Shown piece by piece: positions 1-5,930 of a stretch of DNA of 6,336 nt; position 1 is the first letter of the stretch, and every line of letters starts with the position of its first letter. The position numbers and the translations under genes are program-made. Below the pieces are notes generated by a model. It saw only the letters and a list, made by a program, of their open reading frames with translations. It was not told the origin of the DNA and did no database searches. This DNA comes from Bacteroidota bacterium. Its GTDB lineage: Bacteria; Bacteroidota; Bacteroidia; Chitinophagales; Chitinophagaceae. The stretch is from the NCBI GenBank assembly GCA_028877005.1, contig JAGWPI010000390.1:1-6336 (forward strand), in the 5' to 3' direction.

Positions 1-135
1 ATGGCAGGCATTGAAATAGGTATTAAAAAAATGAATATTGGTGTTACTACTATGGCGCCTATAAGCCAATACTATGCAGAGGGACAAACAAAATTAAATT
101 GGCGAGGCGATGTTCATGTAAGTTTTAATTTTTAA
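1..135 (+). CDS. C-terminal end of a probable outer-membrane beta-barrel protein (5' end outside window)
   Basis: An open frame runs from the first base to a TAA stop at 133-135, giving 44 residues. It opens with ATG, but this is probably an internal Met of a longer gene cut by the window edge. Hydrophobic and polar residues alternate (IEIGIKKMNIGVTTMAP, then a WRGDVHVSFNF end). The final residue is Phe, as expected for the last strand of an outer-membrane barrel recognised by the BAM machinery. The residues are therefore consistent with two or three closing beta-strands. The family cannot be named from this fragment; a porin-like or small 'transporter' barrel is the best guess. The next gene starts 22 bp downstream on the same strand, so the two probably share a transcript and may act together in the envelope. 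Confidence 0.6.
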   Translation: MAGIEIGIKKMNIGVTTMAPISQYYAEGQTKLNWRGDVHVSFNF

Positions 136-157
136 CTTTACATAAAACATAGTAAAT

Positions 158-463
158 ATGAAACAATTATTTGTGATAGCCTCCGTTCTTTTTTTAGCGG
201 CCTGCGCCAATAGTAATGAAAAAAATGAGGTTAAAAAAGATACTTCTGCTGCCGCGGCATCCATGCCCATGCAAGCAAAATATACAGCAGATATGGTAGA
301 TAATCAGCGCGACCCCTCATGTGGTATGCCCGCTAAAGCCGGCTTGGAAGATACTGTACATTACAAAGGACATGTTATTGGCTTTTGTAGCAAAGAATGT
401 AAAGATGCCTTTTTAAAGGACCCGGAAAAAGGTTTGACTGCAGCTGATTTAAAGAAGAAATAA
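158..463 (+). CDS. YHS-domain lipoprotein, putative metal-binding
   Basis: This 101-residue protein begins with a short lipoprotein signal peptide (MKQLFVIASVLFLAAC) whose lipobox LAAC places the acylated Cys at residue 16. It should be a membrane-anchored periplasmic or outer-membrane lipoprotein. A low-complexity linker (about 17-45; Asn, Lys, Glu and an Ala run) leads to a YHS domain at about 50-92. The domain has the family hallmarks DPSCGM (Cys55), a GHVIGFCSKEC segment (Cys77, Cys81) and a following AFLKDPEK. YHS/TRASH-like domains typically bind metal through such cysteines and occur in copper or heavy-metal proteins; metal binding here is inferred from that. An in-frame TAA at 143-145 fixes the ATG at 158 as the first usable start, and there is no Shine-Dalgarno motif. 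TAACTTTA at 133-140, overlapping the upstream stop, resembles a -7 box with one mismatch, so an extra local promoter is possible. The gene ends just before a strong hairpin terminator. Confidence 0.88.
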   Translation: MKQLFVIASVLFLAACANSNEKNEVKKDTSAAAASMPMQAKYTADMVDNQRDPSCGMPAKAGLEDTVHYKGHVIGFCSKECKDAFLKDPEKGLTAADLKKK

Positions 464-465
464 TT

Positions 466-499
466 AAAAAGCCGTTGGAAATACTTTCAACGGCTTTTT
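466..499. terminator. Bidirectional intrinsic terminator between convergent genes
   Basis: An A5 tract (466-470) and GCCGTTG (471-477) pair with CAACGGC (488-494) and a T5 tract (495-499). The stem extends inward by G-T, A-T and A-T pairs around a loop of about 4 nt (481-484). Both strands therefore read as a GC-containing stem followed by a U-tract. It lies 3 bp after the lipoprotein stop and overlaps the 3' end of the oppositely oriented kinase gene, so it can end both transcripts. Confidence 0.88.
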
Positions 500-1935
500 A
501 ATAAACCCAATTGCACCAATACTGCCTGATACTGTAACCAAACTTCATAATAGAATGCATGGGTATTTTGATTGGGATAATAAACGGTTGCTTGATTTTC
601 TAAACCAATGTTAATATTTTCTCCAACTGCTTGCGCACCCATAATTGCGGCACCCAACGCCGAACTTTCTACTGTAGCAGGTACATATACCAAAAAACCT
701 GTTATATCTGCTAACATTTGAACCCATGCTGCACTTCTGGCAAAGCCGCCACCGGCATAAATACTTGTTATGTGCGAATTAGGTGTAAGTAAAGCGGTTA
801 TAATACTATACACATTCATTAAAACACCCTCCATTACAGCTTTTACACAATGGGCGTGGGTATGATGATGGGTGAACCCCAAAAATGCTGCTGTGGCATT
901 AGCATTCCACAAAGGTGCCCTATCTCCTGAAAGATAAGGCAATACTATTAATCCCTCACTGCCTGCCTTAATATGGATTGAATCAGCTATTAATTCAGTA
1001 TAACTTTGGTTAGATTGTAAAATTTGATTCTTTAACCATTGTAAAACATTAGCTCCATTGTTGGAGGCACCTCCCACTGTATACTTATTGTTTTCCAAAT
1101 GATAACAAAAAGTTTGCATTTTGTCATCTAATTGTGGAGACATCACTGTTCTTCTTGCAGCAGCACTGGTACCAATGGTTACAGCTATCTTATCATCATT
1201 CAGAATACCCATTCCCAAATTTGCCAATGGTCCATCGCCGGCACCAATAATTAATGGAATACTTTTTGCCCAAGAAGGCAGACAACCATTTTTATCGTAC
1301 ACTATTGTATTTGTAGGTACAATTTCAGAAAGCTGGCTGCAAGAAATATTAACTACTTTCAATATAGATTCATCCCATTGCAAAGAATATATATTACACA
1401 ATCCCGTTGCCGTTGCAAGTGAAGTATCTACCAGATATCTGCCTGTAAATGCATGTAATACATATTCTTTTAACCCAATAAATTTTTTTGTTTGTTGAAA
1501 TATGTCCGGCCTGTTTTTCTGTAGCCAAAGTATTTTGCATAGTGGCGTCATGGCGTGCACCGGAACACCTGTTTTGGAATATAACTGTTGTGCCATATCA
1601 CTTTTGTGCAATGCAGCGGCTTCCTCTGCAGCTCTGGTATCGTTCCATAAAATACAATTGGTTAAAGGTTCGCCCAAGGCATCAATGGCAATTATACCAT
1701 GTAGCGCAGCACTAAAGCTAATACACAAAGGCGGTTGTTGTAAGAGAGCTTTTACTTCTGTAATACATTGTATTACAGCTTTTAAAATAGCATGGGGCTC
1801 TTGTTCTGAATAATCTTTACCGGTATAAATTATTTTATTATCAATGGCATAGCGGCGTAATAATGTAGCATCCGGAGAAAATGCTACAGCTTTTATAGAA
1901 GTTGTACCCATATCAACACCTAAAAAATAATCCAT
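487..1935 (-). CDS. gntK: FGGY-family carbohydrate kinase, probable gluconokinase
   Basis: This 482-residue cytoplasmic kinase has the usual full length for the FGGY family. FGGY kinases transfer the ATP gamma-phosphate to a sugar; here the likely reaction is gluconate to 6-phosphogluconate. Visible motifs are the N-terminal phosphate loop GVDMGTTSIK (6-15), FGGY signature 1 MTPLCKILWLQKN (129-141), GAGDG (231-235) with the probable catalytic base Asp234, GTSAAAR (255-261), LPYLSGDRAPLWN (332-344), and the adenine-site segment AGGGFARSAAWVQMLAD (394-410). Signature 2 near 349-369 is only partly matched. Stretches such as ISFSAALHGIIAID, TGVPVHAMTPL and FIGLKEY resemble recalled Bacillus-type GntK more than XylB, which favours gluconate over xylulose. 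This subgroup is nevertheless often annotated simply as a carbohydrate kinase. The ATG is the first after an in-frame stop (1945-1947). The last codons and the TGA lie inside the shared terminator. No other sugar-pathway gene is adjacent; the SulP gene is divergent. E. coli GntK belongs to an unrelated P-loop family. Confidence 0.87.
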   Translation of the reverse strand: MDYFLGVDMGTTSIKAVAFSPDATLLRRYAIDNKIIYTGKDYSEQEPHAILKAVIQCITEVKALLQQPPLCISFSAALHGIIAIDALGEPLTNCILWNDTRAAEEAAALHKSDMAQQLYSKTGVPVHAMTPLCKILWLQKNRPDIFQQTKKFIGLKEYVLHAFTGRYLVDTSLATATGLCNIYSLQWDESILKVVNISCSQLSEIVPTNTIVYDKNGCLPSWAKSIPLIIGAGDGPLANLGMGILNDDKIAVTIGTSAAARRTVMSPQLDDKMQTFCYHLENNKYTVGGASNNGANVLQWLKNQILQSNQSYTELIADSIHIKAGSEGLIVLPYLSGDRAPLWNANATAAFLGFTHHHTHAHCVKAVMEGVLMNVYSIITALLTPNSHITSIYAGGGFARSAAWVQMLADITGFLVYVPATVESSALGAAIMGAQAVGENINIGLENQATVYYPNQNTHAFYYEVWLQYQAVLVQLGLLKSR

Positions 1936-2014
1936 ATATACATTTTAGCGTTAGCAAAACAAGTTACTGCAACTTATCTCAATTAGTTAAAGCAACCGGT
2001 TATTTGTTAATAAA

Positions 2015-2045
2015 AATTGATAAAACTCACCTTCTTAATTGATAA
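2015..2045. repeat. Direct repeat AATTGATAA x2, 22-bp period (candidate operator)
   Basis: AATTGATAA occurs at 2015-2023 and again at 2037-2045, so the starts are 22 bp apart, about two helical turns. Each copy is followed by a partly similar tail (AACTCACC versus GGTTTACC). A looser relative, AATTAGTTAA, lies at 1981-1990. The second copy ends 30 bp before the -7 box of the SulP gene, a position where a regulator could contact or block polymerase. That the repeat is a binding site is inference. In such AT-rich DNA a 9-bp repeat could also arise by chance. Confidence 0.35.
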
Positions 2046-2075
2046 GGTTTACCCCAAGTACCCCCAAACACACAG

Positions 2076-2083
2076 TAACTTTG
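2076..2083 (+). promoter_or_regulatory. Candidate -7 box of the SulP transporter promoter
   Basis: TAACTTTG matches the Bacteroidota sigma-ABfr -7 consensus TAnnTTTG at every fixed position. Transcription would start near 2090, leaving a leader of about 24 nt before the ATG at 2114. The expected upstream TTTG/TTG (-33) element is poor: GGTTTA at 2046-2051 is the nearest candidate, with somewhat long spacing. On the opposite strand, TAAGTTG (1976 down to 1970) is a weak -7 candidate for the kinase gene. Confidence 0.55.
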
Positions 2084-2113
2084 TTGCAATAAATTATCAA
2101 ATTTCTACATTAT

Positions 2114-3760
2114 ATGTTTTTTAAACCCAAAATAATAGATACACTTCAACAATACACTTTACAACTATTCATTAAAGATATTTTAGCGGGATTAATAGTA
2201 GGTGTAGTGGCGCTACCTTTAGCCATTGCATTTGCCATTGCATCCGGAGTTTCTCCTGAAAAGGGTTTGTATACGGCTATTATTGGTGGATTTATTGTAT
2301 CTGCTTTAGGCGGTAGTCGGGTTCAAATAGGTGGCCCTACAGGTGCATTTATTGTAATTGTATATGGTATTATATTGCAATATGGTATTAGTGGGTTGGT
2401 AATAGCTACATTTATTGCAGGTATTATCTTAATTATTTTTGGGTTGGTTCGTTTAGGTGCTGTAATTAAATTTATACCCTATCCATTAGTAGTAGGTTTT
2501 ACCAGTGGTATAGCACTTATTATTTTTTCGTCAGAAGTAAAAGACTTTTTAGGATTAACCATGGGTGCTGTTCCTGCCGGTTTTTTATCAAAGTGGCAGG
2601 CTTTTGGCCAACATATTGCCTCCACCAATATTTATGCATTAGCCCTTGGTATTGCTACACTTATCATTATTATTTTGTGGCCACGTATTTCTCGTAAAAT
2701 CCCCGGTTCATTAATGGCTATTTTCATCACTACTATTGCAGTACAATTTTTTCATTTACCAGTTGAAACCATTGGCAGTCGTTTTGGAGCTATCCCAAAT
2801 CACTTACCTGCTCCTATAATTCCTGAAATTAACTTGTCTGTTGTTAAAGCTTTAATTCAACCGGCATTTACCATAGCTTTATTAGGTGGAATAGAATCGT
2901 TACTTTCTGCTGTTGTTGCAGATGGGATGATTGGTGGTAATCACCGCTCCAACACAGAACTCATTGCGCAAGGAACAGCTAATTTATTTTCGGCCATTTT
3001 TGGGGGTATTCCGGTAACCGGCGCTATTGCACGAACTGCAACAAATATTAAAAATGGTGGTCGTACACCTATTGCAGGCATTGTTCATGCCATTACTTTA
3101 CTTTTAATTTTAGTTTTAATTGGCAAATGGGCAGCATTAATTCCTATGCCTGCTTTAGCCGGAATTTTAATTATTGTAGCTTATAATATGAGTGAGTGGG
3201 AAAACTTTGTTGCTATTTTAAAAGGTCCCAAAAGTGATATGTTGGTATTACTTTCTACCTTTTTTTTAACGGTTCTCATAGATTTAACAGTAGCTATTGA
3301 AATTGGAATGGTGCTAGCTGCATTTTTATTTATGCGCAAAATGATTCAGTTTAGTGAAGTAAATCTATTACCCAAAGATGTGGAAGAAAATGATAAGGAA
3401 GCTATTGGTAATTTTTCAATTCCAAAAGATGTGGAAGTTTTTGAAATTTCCGGGCCACTTTTTTTTGGAGCAACCTATAAATTTAAAGATGCTATAAAGT
3501 TAATTGAGAAAACCCCAAAAGTGCTCATTATCAGGATGCGCCAAGTACCCATGATTGATGTAACGGGTATTAAAACTTTACAAGAAATTAATAAAGAGTC
3601 AAAGCATCGAGGTACTAAGCTAATTTTATCGGAAGTAAATAGTGAACAAGTACTAAAAGAATTACAATCGGCCCGATTACTATTTGCTATTGGAAAAGCA
3701 AATGTTACGGAAAGTTTTGAAGCCGCATTAAAAAGAAGCAAAACCTTATTATCTGGATAG
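2114..3760 (+). CDS. SulP-family inorganic/organic anion transporter with STAS domain (DauA-like)
   Basis: This 548-residue inner-membrane transporter has full family length: a transport domain (about 15-410) of many hydrophobic helices and a cytoplasmic STAS domain (about 436-540). SulP hallmarks include GLYTAIIGGFIVSALGGS (51-68) followed by the VQIGGPTGAF turn, and GGIESLLSAVVADGM (258-272). Glu261 occupies the position of the Na+-site Asp of BicA, by recalled alignment. GAIARTATNI (303-312), AYNMSEW (356-362) and FLFMRKM (404-410) closely recall E. coli DauA (YchM), a C4-dicarboxylate transporter. Relatives move sulfate, bicarbonate or dicarboxylates, so the substrate is not decided. The STAS domain has MIDVTG (480-485), with Thr484 where anti-sigma-antagonist STAS domains carry a phosphorylatable Ser/Thr. 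An in-frame TAA at 2090-2092 fixes the start, and no Shine-Dalgarno motif is seen. No carbonic anhydrase or sulfate-assimilation gene lies beside it. It is divergent from the kinase and convergent with the hexosaminidase. Confidence 0.93.
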   Translation: MFFKPKIIDTLQQYTLQLFIKDILAGLIVGVVALPLAIAFAIASGVSPEKGLYTAIIGGFIVSALGGSRVQIGGPTGAFIVIVYGIILQYGISGLVIATFIAGIILIIFGLVRLGAVIKFIPYPLVVGFTSGIALIIFSSEVKDFLGLTMGAVPAGFLSKWQAFGQHIASTNIYALALGIATLIIIILWPRISRKIPGSLMAIFITTIAVQFFHLPVETIGSRFGAIPNHLPAPIIPEINLSVVKALIQPAFTIALLGGIESLLSAVVADGMIGGNHRSNTELIAQGTANLFSAIFGGIPVTGAIARTATNIKNGGRTPIAGIVHAITLLLILVLIGKWAALIPMPALAGILIIVAYNMSEWENFVAILKGPKSDMLVLLSTFFLTVLIDLTVAIEIGMVLAAFLFMRKMIQFSEVNLLPKDVEENDKEAIGNFSIPKDVEVFEISGPLFFGATYKFKDAIKLIEKTPKVLIIRMRQVPMIDVTGIKTLQEINKESKHRGTKLILSEVNSEQVLKELQSARLLFAIGKANVTESFEAALKRSKTLLSG

Positions 3761-3795
3761 TTAATTTTACATTACCCTTGTTTTATACATAAAAG

Positions 3796-3821
3796 TGCCG
3801 TTTACTGATTTGTAAACGGCA
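3796..3821. terminator. Hairpin terminator between convergent SulP and hexosaminidase genes
   Basis: TGCCGTTTAC (3796-3805) pairs perfectly with GTAAACGGCA (3812-3821) around a 6-nt loop, giving a 10-bp stem. The following T-rich tracts are modest on both strands (TTGAATTTT on +, CTTTTAT on -). It lies in the 87-bp gap between the two stop codons, which supports a bidirectional terminator, though it is weaker than the one near 480. Its core GCCGTT is shared with that terminator. Confidence 0.75.
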
Positions 3822-3847
3822 TTGAATTTTATTGAAAGTTGCAATAT

Positions 3848-5767
3848 TTATTGAATACCGGCTCTTTTTTTTAATTCTTTAATGGGCATGGCTATCATTC
3901 TACCCATTGGCTGATTACCTCTATACGTAATTACCTTTAACATTACCGCATCTTCGGGAGGGGTTAATGGGGTAGAATAAACCGGGTAAAACTGATCGGG
4001 GAATGAATTATCAAAACTATAATGTATTTGCAAATTAGGTATTTCAGTAGCCATTTCTATTTGTAAGCCTCCTTCTGTATTTTTAGTAGCTGTAAAAATA
4101 GGATCATAAATACTGGGTGCATATTTTACCTGCTCTATATCTAATCGCTTAAATTGGTGCTCAACTCTTCCCACAAAATTAGGCCAATCTTTATTGGCTT
4201 TTGGCGACCATACTGTTTCAGAAATGGCAAATGCTCTAGGCCAAGTCATGTATTGCAAATGCCTAGTATTATACACCTGCTCAGTCCATAAATTAGCTTG
4301 TCCGCCTAAAATATATTTGCTATCAACACTATCCGGAACCGGCTCAAATGTGTATGCTTTATTTAACCGCAATGTAGCATATACCCTAGGCTCAATAATA
4401 GAATCACCTTGCATATAATCTAAGTAAGCAAAAGTGGTAGGGCTCATTACTACCTGATGCTTCATTTTAGCAGCTTCAATACCGCCCTTCATTCCACGCC
4501 AACTCATTACCACAGCATTTGGTGCTAATCCACCCTCCAAAATTTCATCCCAACCCATAAATTTTTTCCCCTTCGATTCTACTATTTTTTCAATTCTTTT
4601 TTCAAAATAGCTTTGTACCTCCTCCATAGTTGTTAAACCTTCTTTTTTCATTAGCGCATGTATTTCAGGGCTTTTTTCCCAAAAGTTTTTAGGACATTCA
4701 TCTCCTCCTACATGGATGTATGGGAAGGGGAATAATTTTGCCACTTGTGCAAAAACTGTATCGAGAAAGGTATATACTTTTGGATTAGCGGGGCAAAGAG
4801 TGTTATCCACCAATGCAATGGGTGGTGCGCCATGCGACCAATCCATAATTTCCTCGCCGGAGCGCACATGATAAGTATCTGCACCTGCCGTACAAGATAA
4901 ATCAGGATATGCTACAACAGCAGCTAAACTATGACCGGGCACATCAATTTCAGGTAGTATATTAACAAATTTTTTCTGCGCATAAGCCACCAATTCCTTA
5001 ATGTCATCTTGTGTATAAAATCCACCATAATTGCGAGGTTCATCTGGCTTAGGTGCAGTAAAAGTGCCAAAATATCCCACTTTTTTTACATTCCATGCCC
5101 CAACATCAGTTAGCCGTGGTAATCCTTTTATTTCAATCCGCCATCCTTCATCATCGGTTAAATGTAAATGCAGAATATTGAATTTGTATTTAGCCATTTC
5201 ATCAATATAATCCTCTACTTGTTGTTTAGTAAAAAAGTGACGAGCAACATCAAACATTAGTCCGCGCCATACAAAGCGAGGATAGTCTATTATAGTCACT
5301 TCAGGCATGGTCCAAGAAACATGGTTAACAATTGTTTTGCTTTCAATTTCAGCGGGTAAAAGTTGCCACAAAGATTGAACTCCATAAAATAAACCGGCCG
5401 GTTCATTGGCCTTTATGAGTACCCGGGTAGGTGTAACCAATAGGCGATAGCCCTCATTTCCCAGAAGGGTGTCGCGGTAGTTTAATATTTGTAATTGAAT
5501 GGTAGCGTTTGAAGGATTCTTGCTTTCAGTTAATGTAAATCCTGTTGCTTGTGCAATTTTTTGTTGCACGTGTTGTGCAATGGCTTGTACACTTGGCGTG
5601 GCAGTATAGCTAATACTGGCTGTAGGTAATAATGTAAAATTACCCATACCTTCTTGTACAGAAACCGGAATGGGAATAATATTTATTCCTTTTTTGTTAG
5701 GTAGATGTTGCGCCATGGCAAATGAAGCCAAACAACCAAAAGCCAAAATAGCAATTGTTTTTTTCAT
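3848..5767 (-). CDS. Secreted GH20 beta-N-acetylhexosaminidase
   Basis: This 639-residue glycoside hydrolase removes terminal beta-linked GlcNAc/GalNAc from chito-oligosaccharides, glycans or peptidoglycan fragments. A signal peptide (1-19, cleavage after AMA before Gln20) sends it to the periplasm or beyond; the Cys at 12 lacks a proper lipobox. An N-terminal GH20b-type domain spans about 28-160 and the catalytic barrel about 164-520. Key residues: Arg168 in WRG, LHLHLTDDEGWR (200-210), PEIDVPGHS (272-280, His279), and the catalytic pair Asp356-Glu357 in HVGGDE. Glu is the acid/base and Asp orients the substrate 2-acetamido group (substrate-assisted catalysis). Trp406 (GWDEI), Trp423 (SWRG), YLDY (448-451) and Trp494/Glu496 (ANLWTE) fit the sugar-binding pocket. 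Residues about 555-630 resemble the chitobiase/hexosaminidase C-terminal beta domain. There is no recognisable type IX secretion tail. All catalytic elements are present. ChrA lies 163 bp upstream on the same strand, so a separate promoter is likely. Confidence 0.95.
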   Translation of the reverse strand: MKKTIAILAFGCLASFAMAQHLPNKKGINIIPIPVSVQEGMGNFTLLPTASISYTATPSVQAIAQHVQQKIAQATGFTLTESKNPSNATIQLQILNYRDTLLGNEGYRLLVTPTRVLIKANEPAGLFYGVQSLWQLLPAEIESKTIVNHVSWTMPEVTIIDYPRFVWRGLMFDVARHFFTKQQVEDYIDEMAKYKFNILHLHLTDDEGWRIEIKGLPRLTDVGAWNVKKVGYFGTFTAPKPDEPRNYGGFYTQDDIKELVAYAQKKFVNILPEIDVPGHSLAAVVAYPDLSCTAGADTYHVRSGEEIMDWSHGAPPIALVDNTLCPANPKVYTFLDTVFAQVAKLFPFPYIHVGGDECPKNFWEKSPEIHALMKKEGLTTMEEVQSYFEKRIEKIVESKGKKFMGWDEILEGGLAPNAVVMSWRGMKGGIEAAKMKHQVVMSPTTFAYLDYMQGDSIIEPRVYATLRLNKAYTFEPVPDSVDSKYILGGQANLWTEQVYNTRHLQYMTWPRAFAISETVWSPKANKDWPNFVGRVEHQFKRLDIEQVKYAPSIYDPIFTATKNTEGGLQIEMATEIPNLQIHYSFDNSFPDQFYPVYSTPLTPPEDAVMLKVITYRGNQPMGRMIAMPIKELKKRAGIQ

Positions 5768-5831
5768 GAAGGCAAGTTTTAAAGCAATAAAATAAAAACG
5801 AATTCTTAGTAAGTGTTTGCAAAGAGTTGCA

Positions 5832-5861
5832 CAATTTATTGAATTAAATATTCAACCGCAA
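5832..5861 (-). promoter_or_regulatory. Weak candidate promoter for the hexosaminidase gene
   Basis: Read on the minus strand, a TTG (5861-5859) lies 20 nt upstream of TAAATTG (5838-5832). This approximates the Bacteroidota -33 TTG / -7 TAnnTTTG arrangement, with one T missing in the -7 box. The leader would be roughly 57 nt. Confidence is low because the -7 match is imperfect and the region is very AT-rich. Confidence 0.25.
5839..5855. repeat. Inverted repeat TTGAAT-N5-ATTCAA (candidate operator)
   Basis: TTGAAT (5839-5844) and ATTCAA (5850-5855) are perfect 6-bp inverted arms around TAAAT, 17 bp in total. It lies upstream of the hexosaminidase start and would fall within the spacer of the weak candidate promoter. 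A dimeric repressor site is one reading; chance in AT-rich DNA is the alternative. Confidence 0.35.
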
Positions 5862-5881
5862 TTTCATGCATTAAAATTGCG
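5857..5881. repeat. Inverted repeat CGCAATTT-N9-AAATTGCG
   Basis: Two perfect 8-bp arms (5857-5864 and 5874-5881) enclose a 9-nt centre that itself contains ATGCAT. It lies about 50 nt downstream of the ChrA-family stop and about 90 bp upstream of the hexosaminidase start. On the minus strand no U-tract follows the hairpin, so it is a poor intrinsic terminator. An operator or a structured RNA end is equally plausible. Confidence 0.45.
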
Positions 5882-5930
5882 AGTATCTCATTATTATTTG
5901 ATAAAAATCAATGTTGGTTTTTTAGTGCTT

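Noticed and set aside
1121..1813. Three overlapping + strand open frames (1121-1498, 1488-1715, 1502-1813)
   Set aside because: They lie antisense within the intact kinase gene, show no recognisable domain or signal, and overlap one another; they are by-products of the coding sequence on the other strand.
1994..2001. Palindrome AACCGGTT in the divergent intergenic region
   Set aside because: It is only 8 bp, its flanks do not extend the symmetry, and there is no second copy; too weak to list as a site.
3475..3741. Minus-strand open frame of 88 codons
   Set aside because: It is antisense to the STAS domain of the SulP gene, has no family resemblance, and is explained by the codon pattern of the real gene.
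3821..3856. Triple ATTGAA motif (3821, 3831, 3850) near the SulP/hexosaminidase junction
   Set aside because: Short and irregularly spaced in AT-rich DNA, overlapping a gene end; no reason to prefer function over chance.
4194..4418. Plus-strand open frame of 74 codons
   Set aside because: It is antisense to the conserved GH20 catalytic region; no independent evidence supports it.
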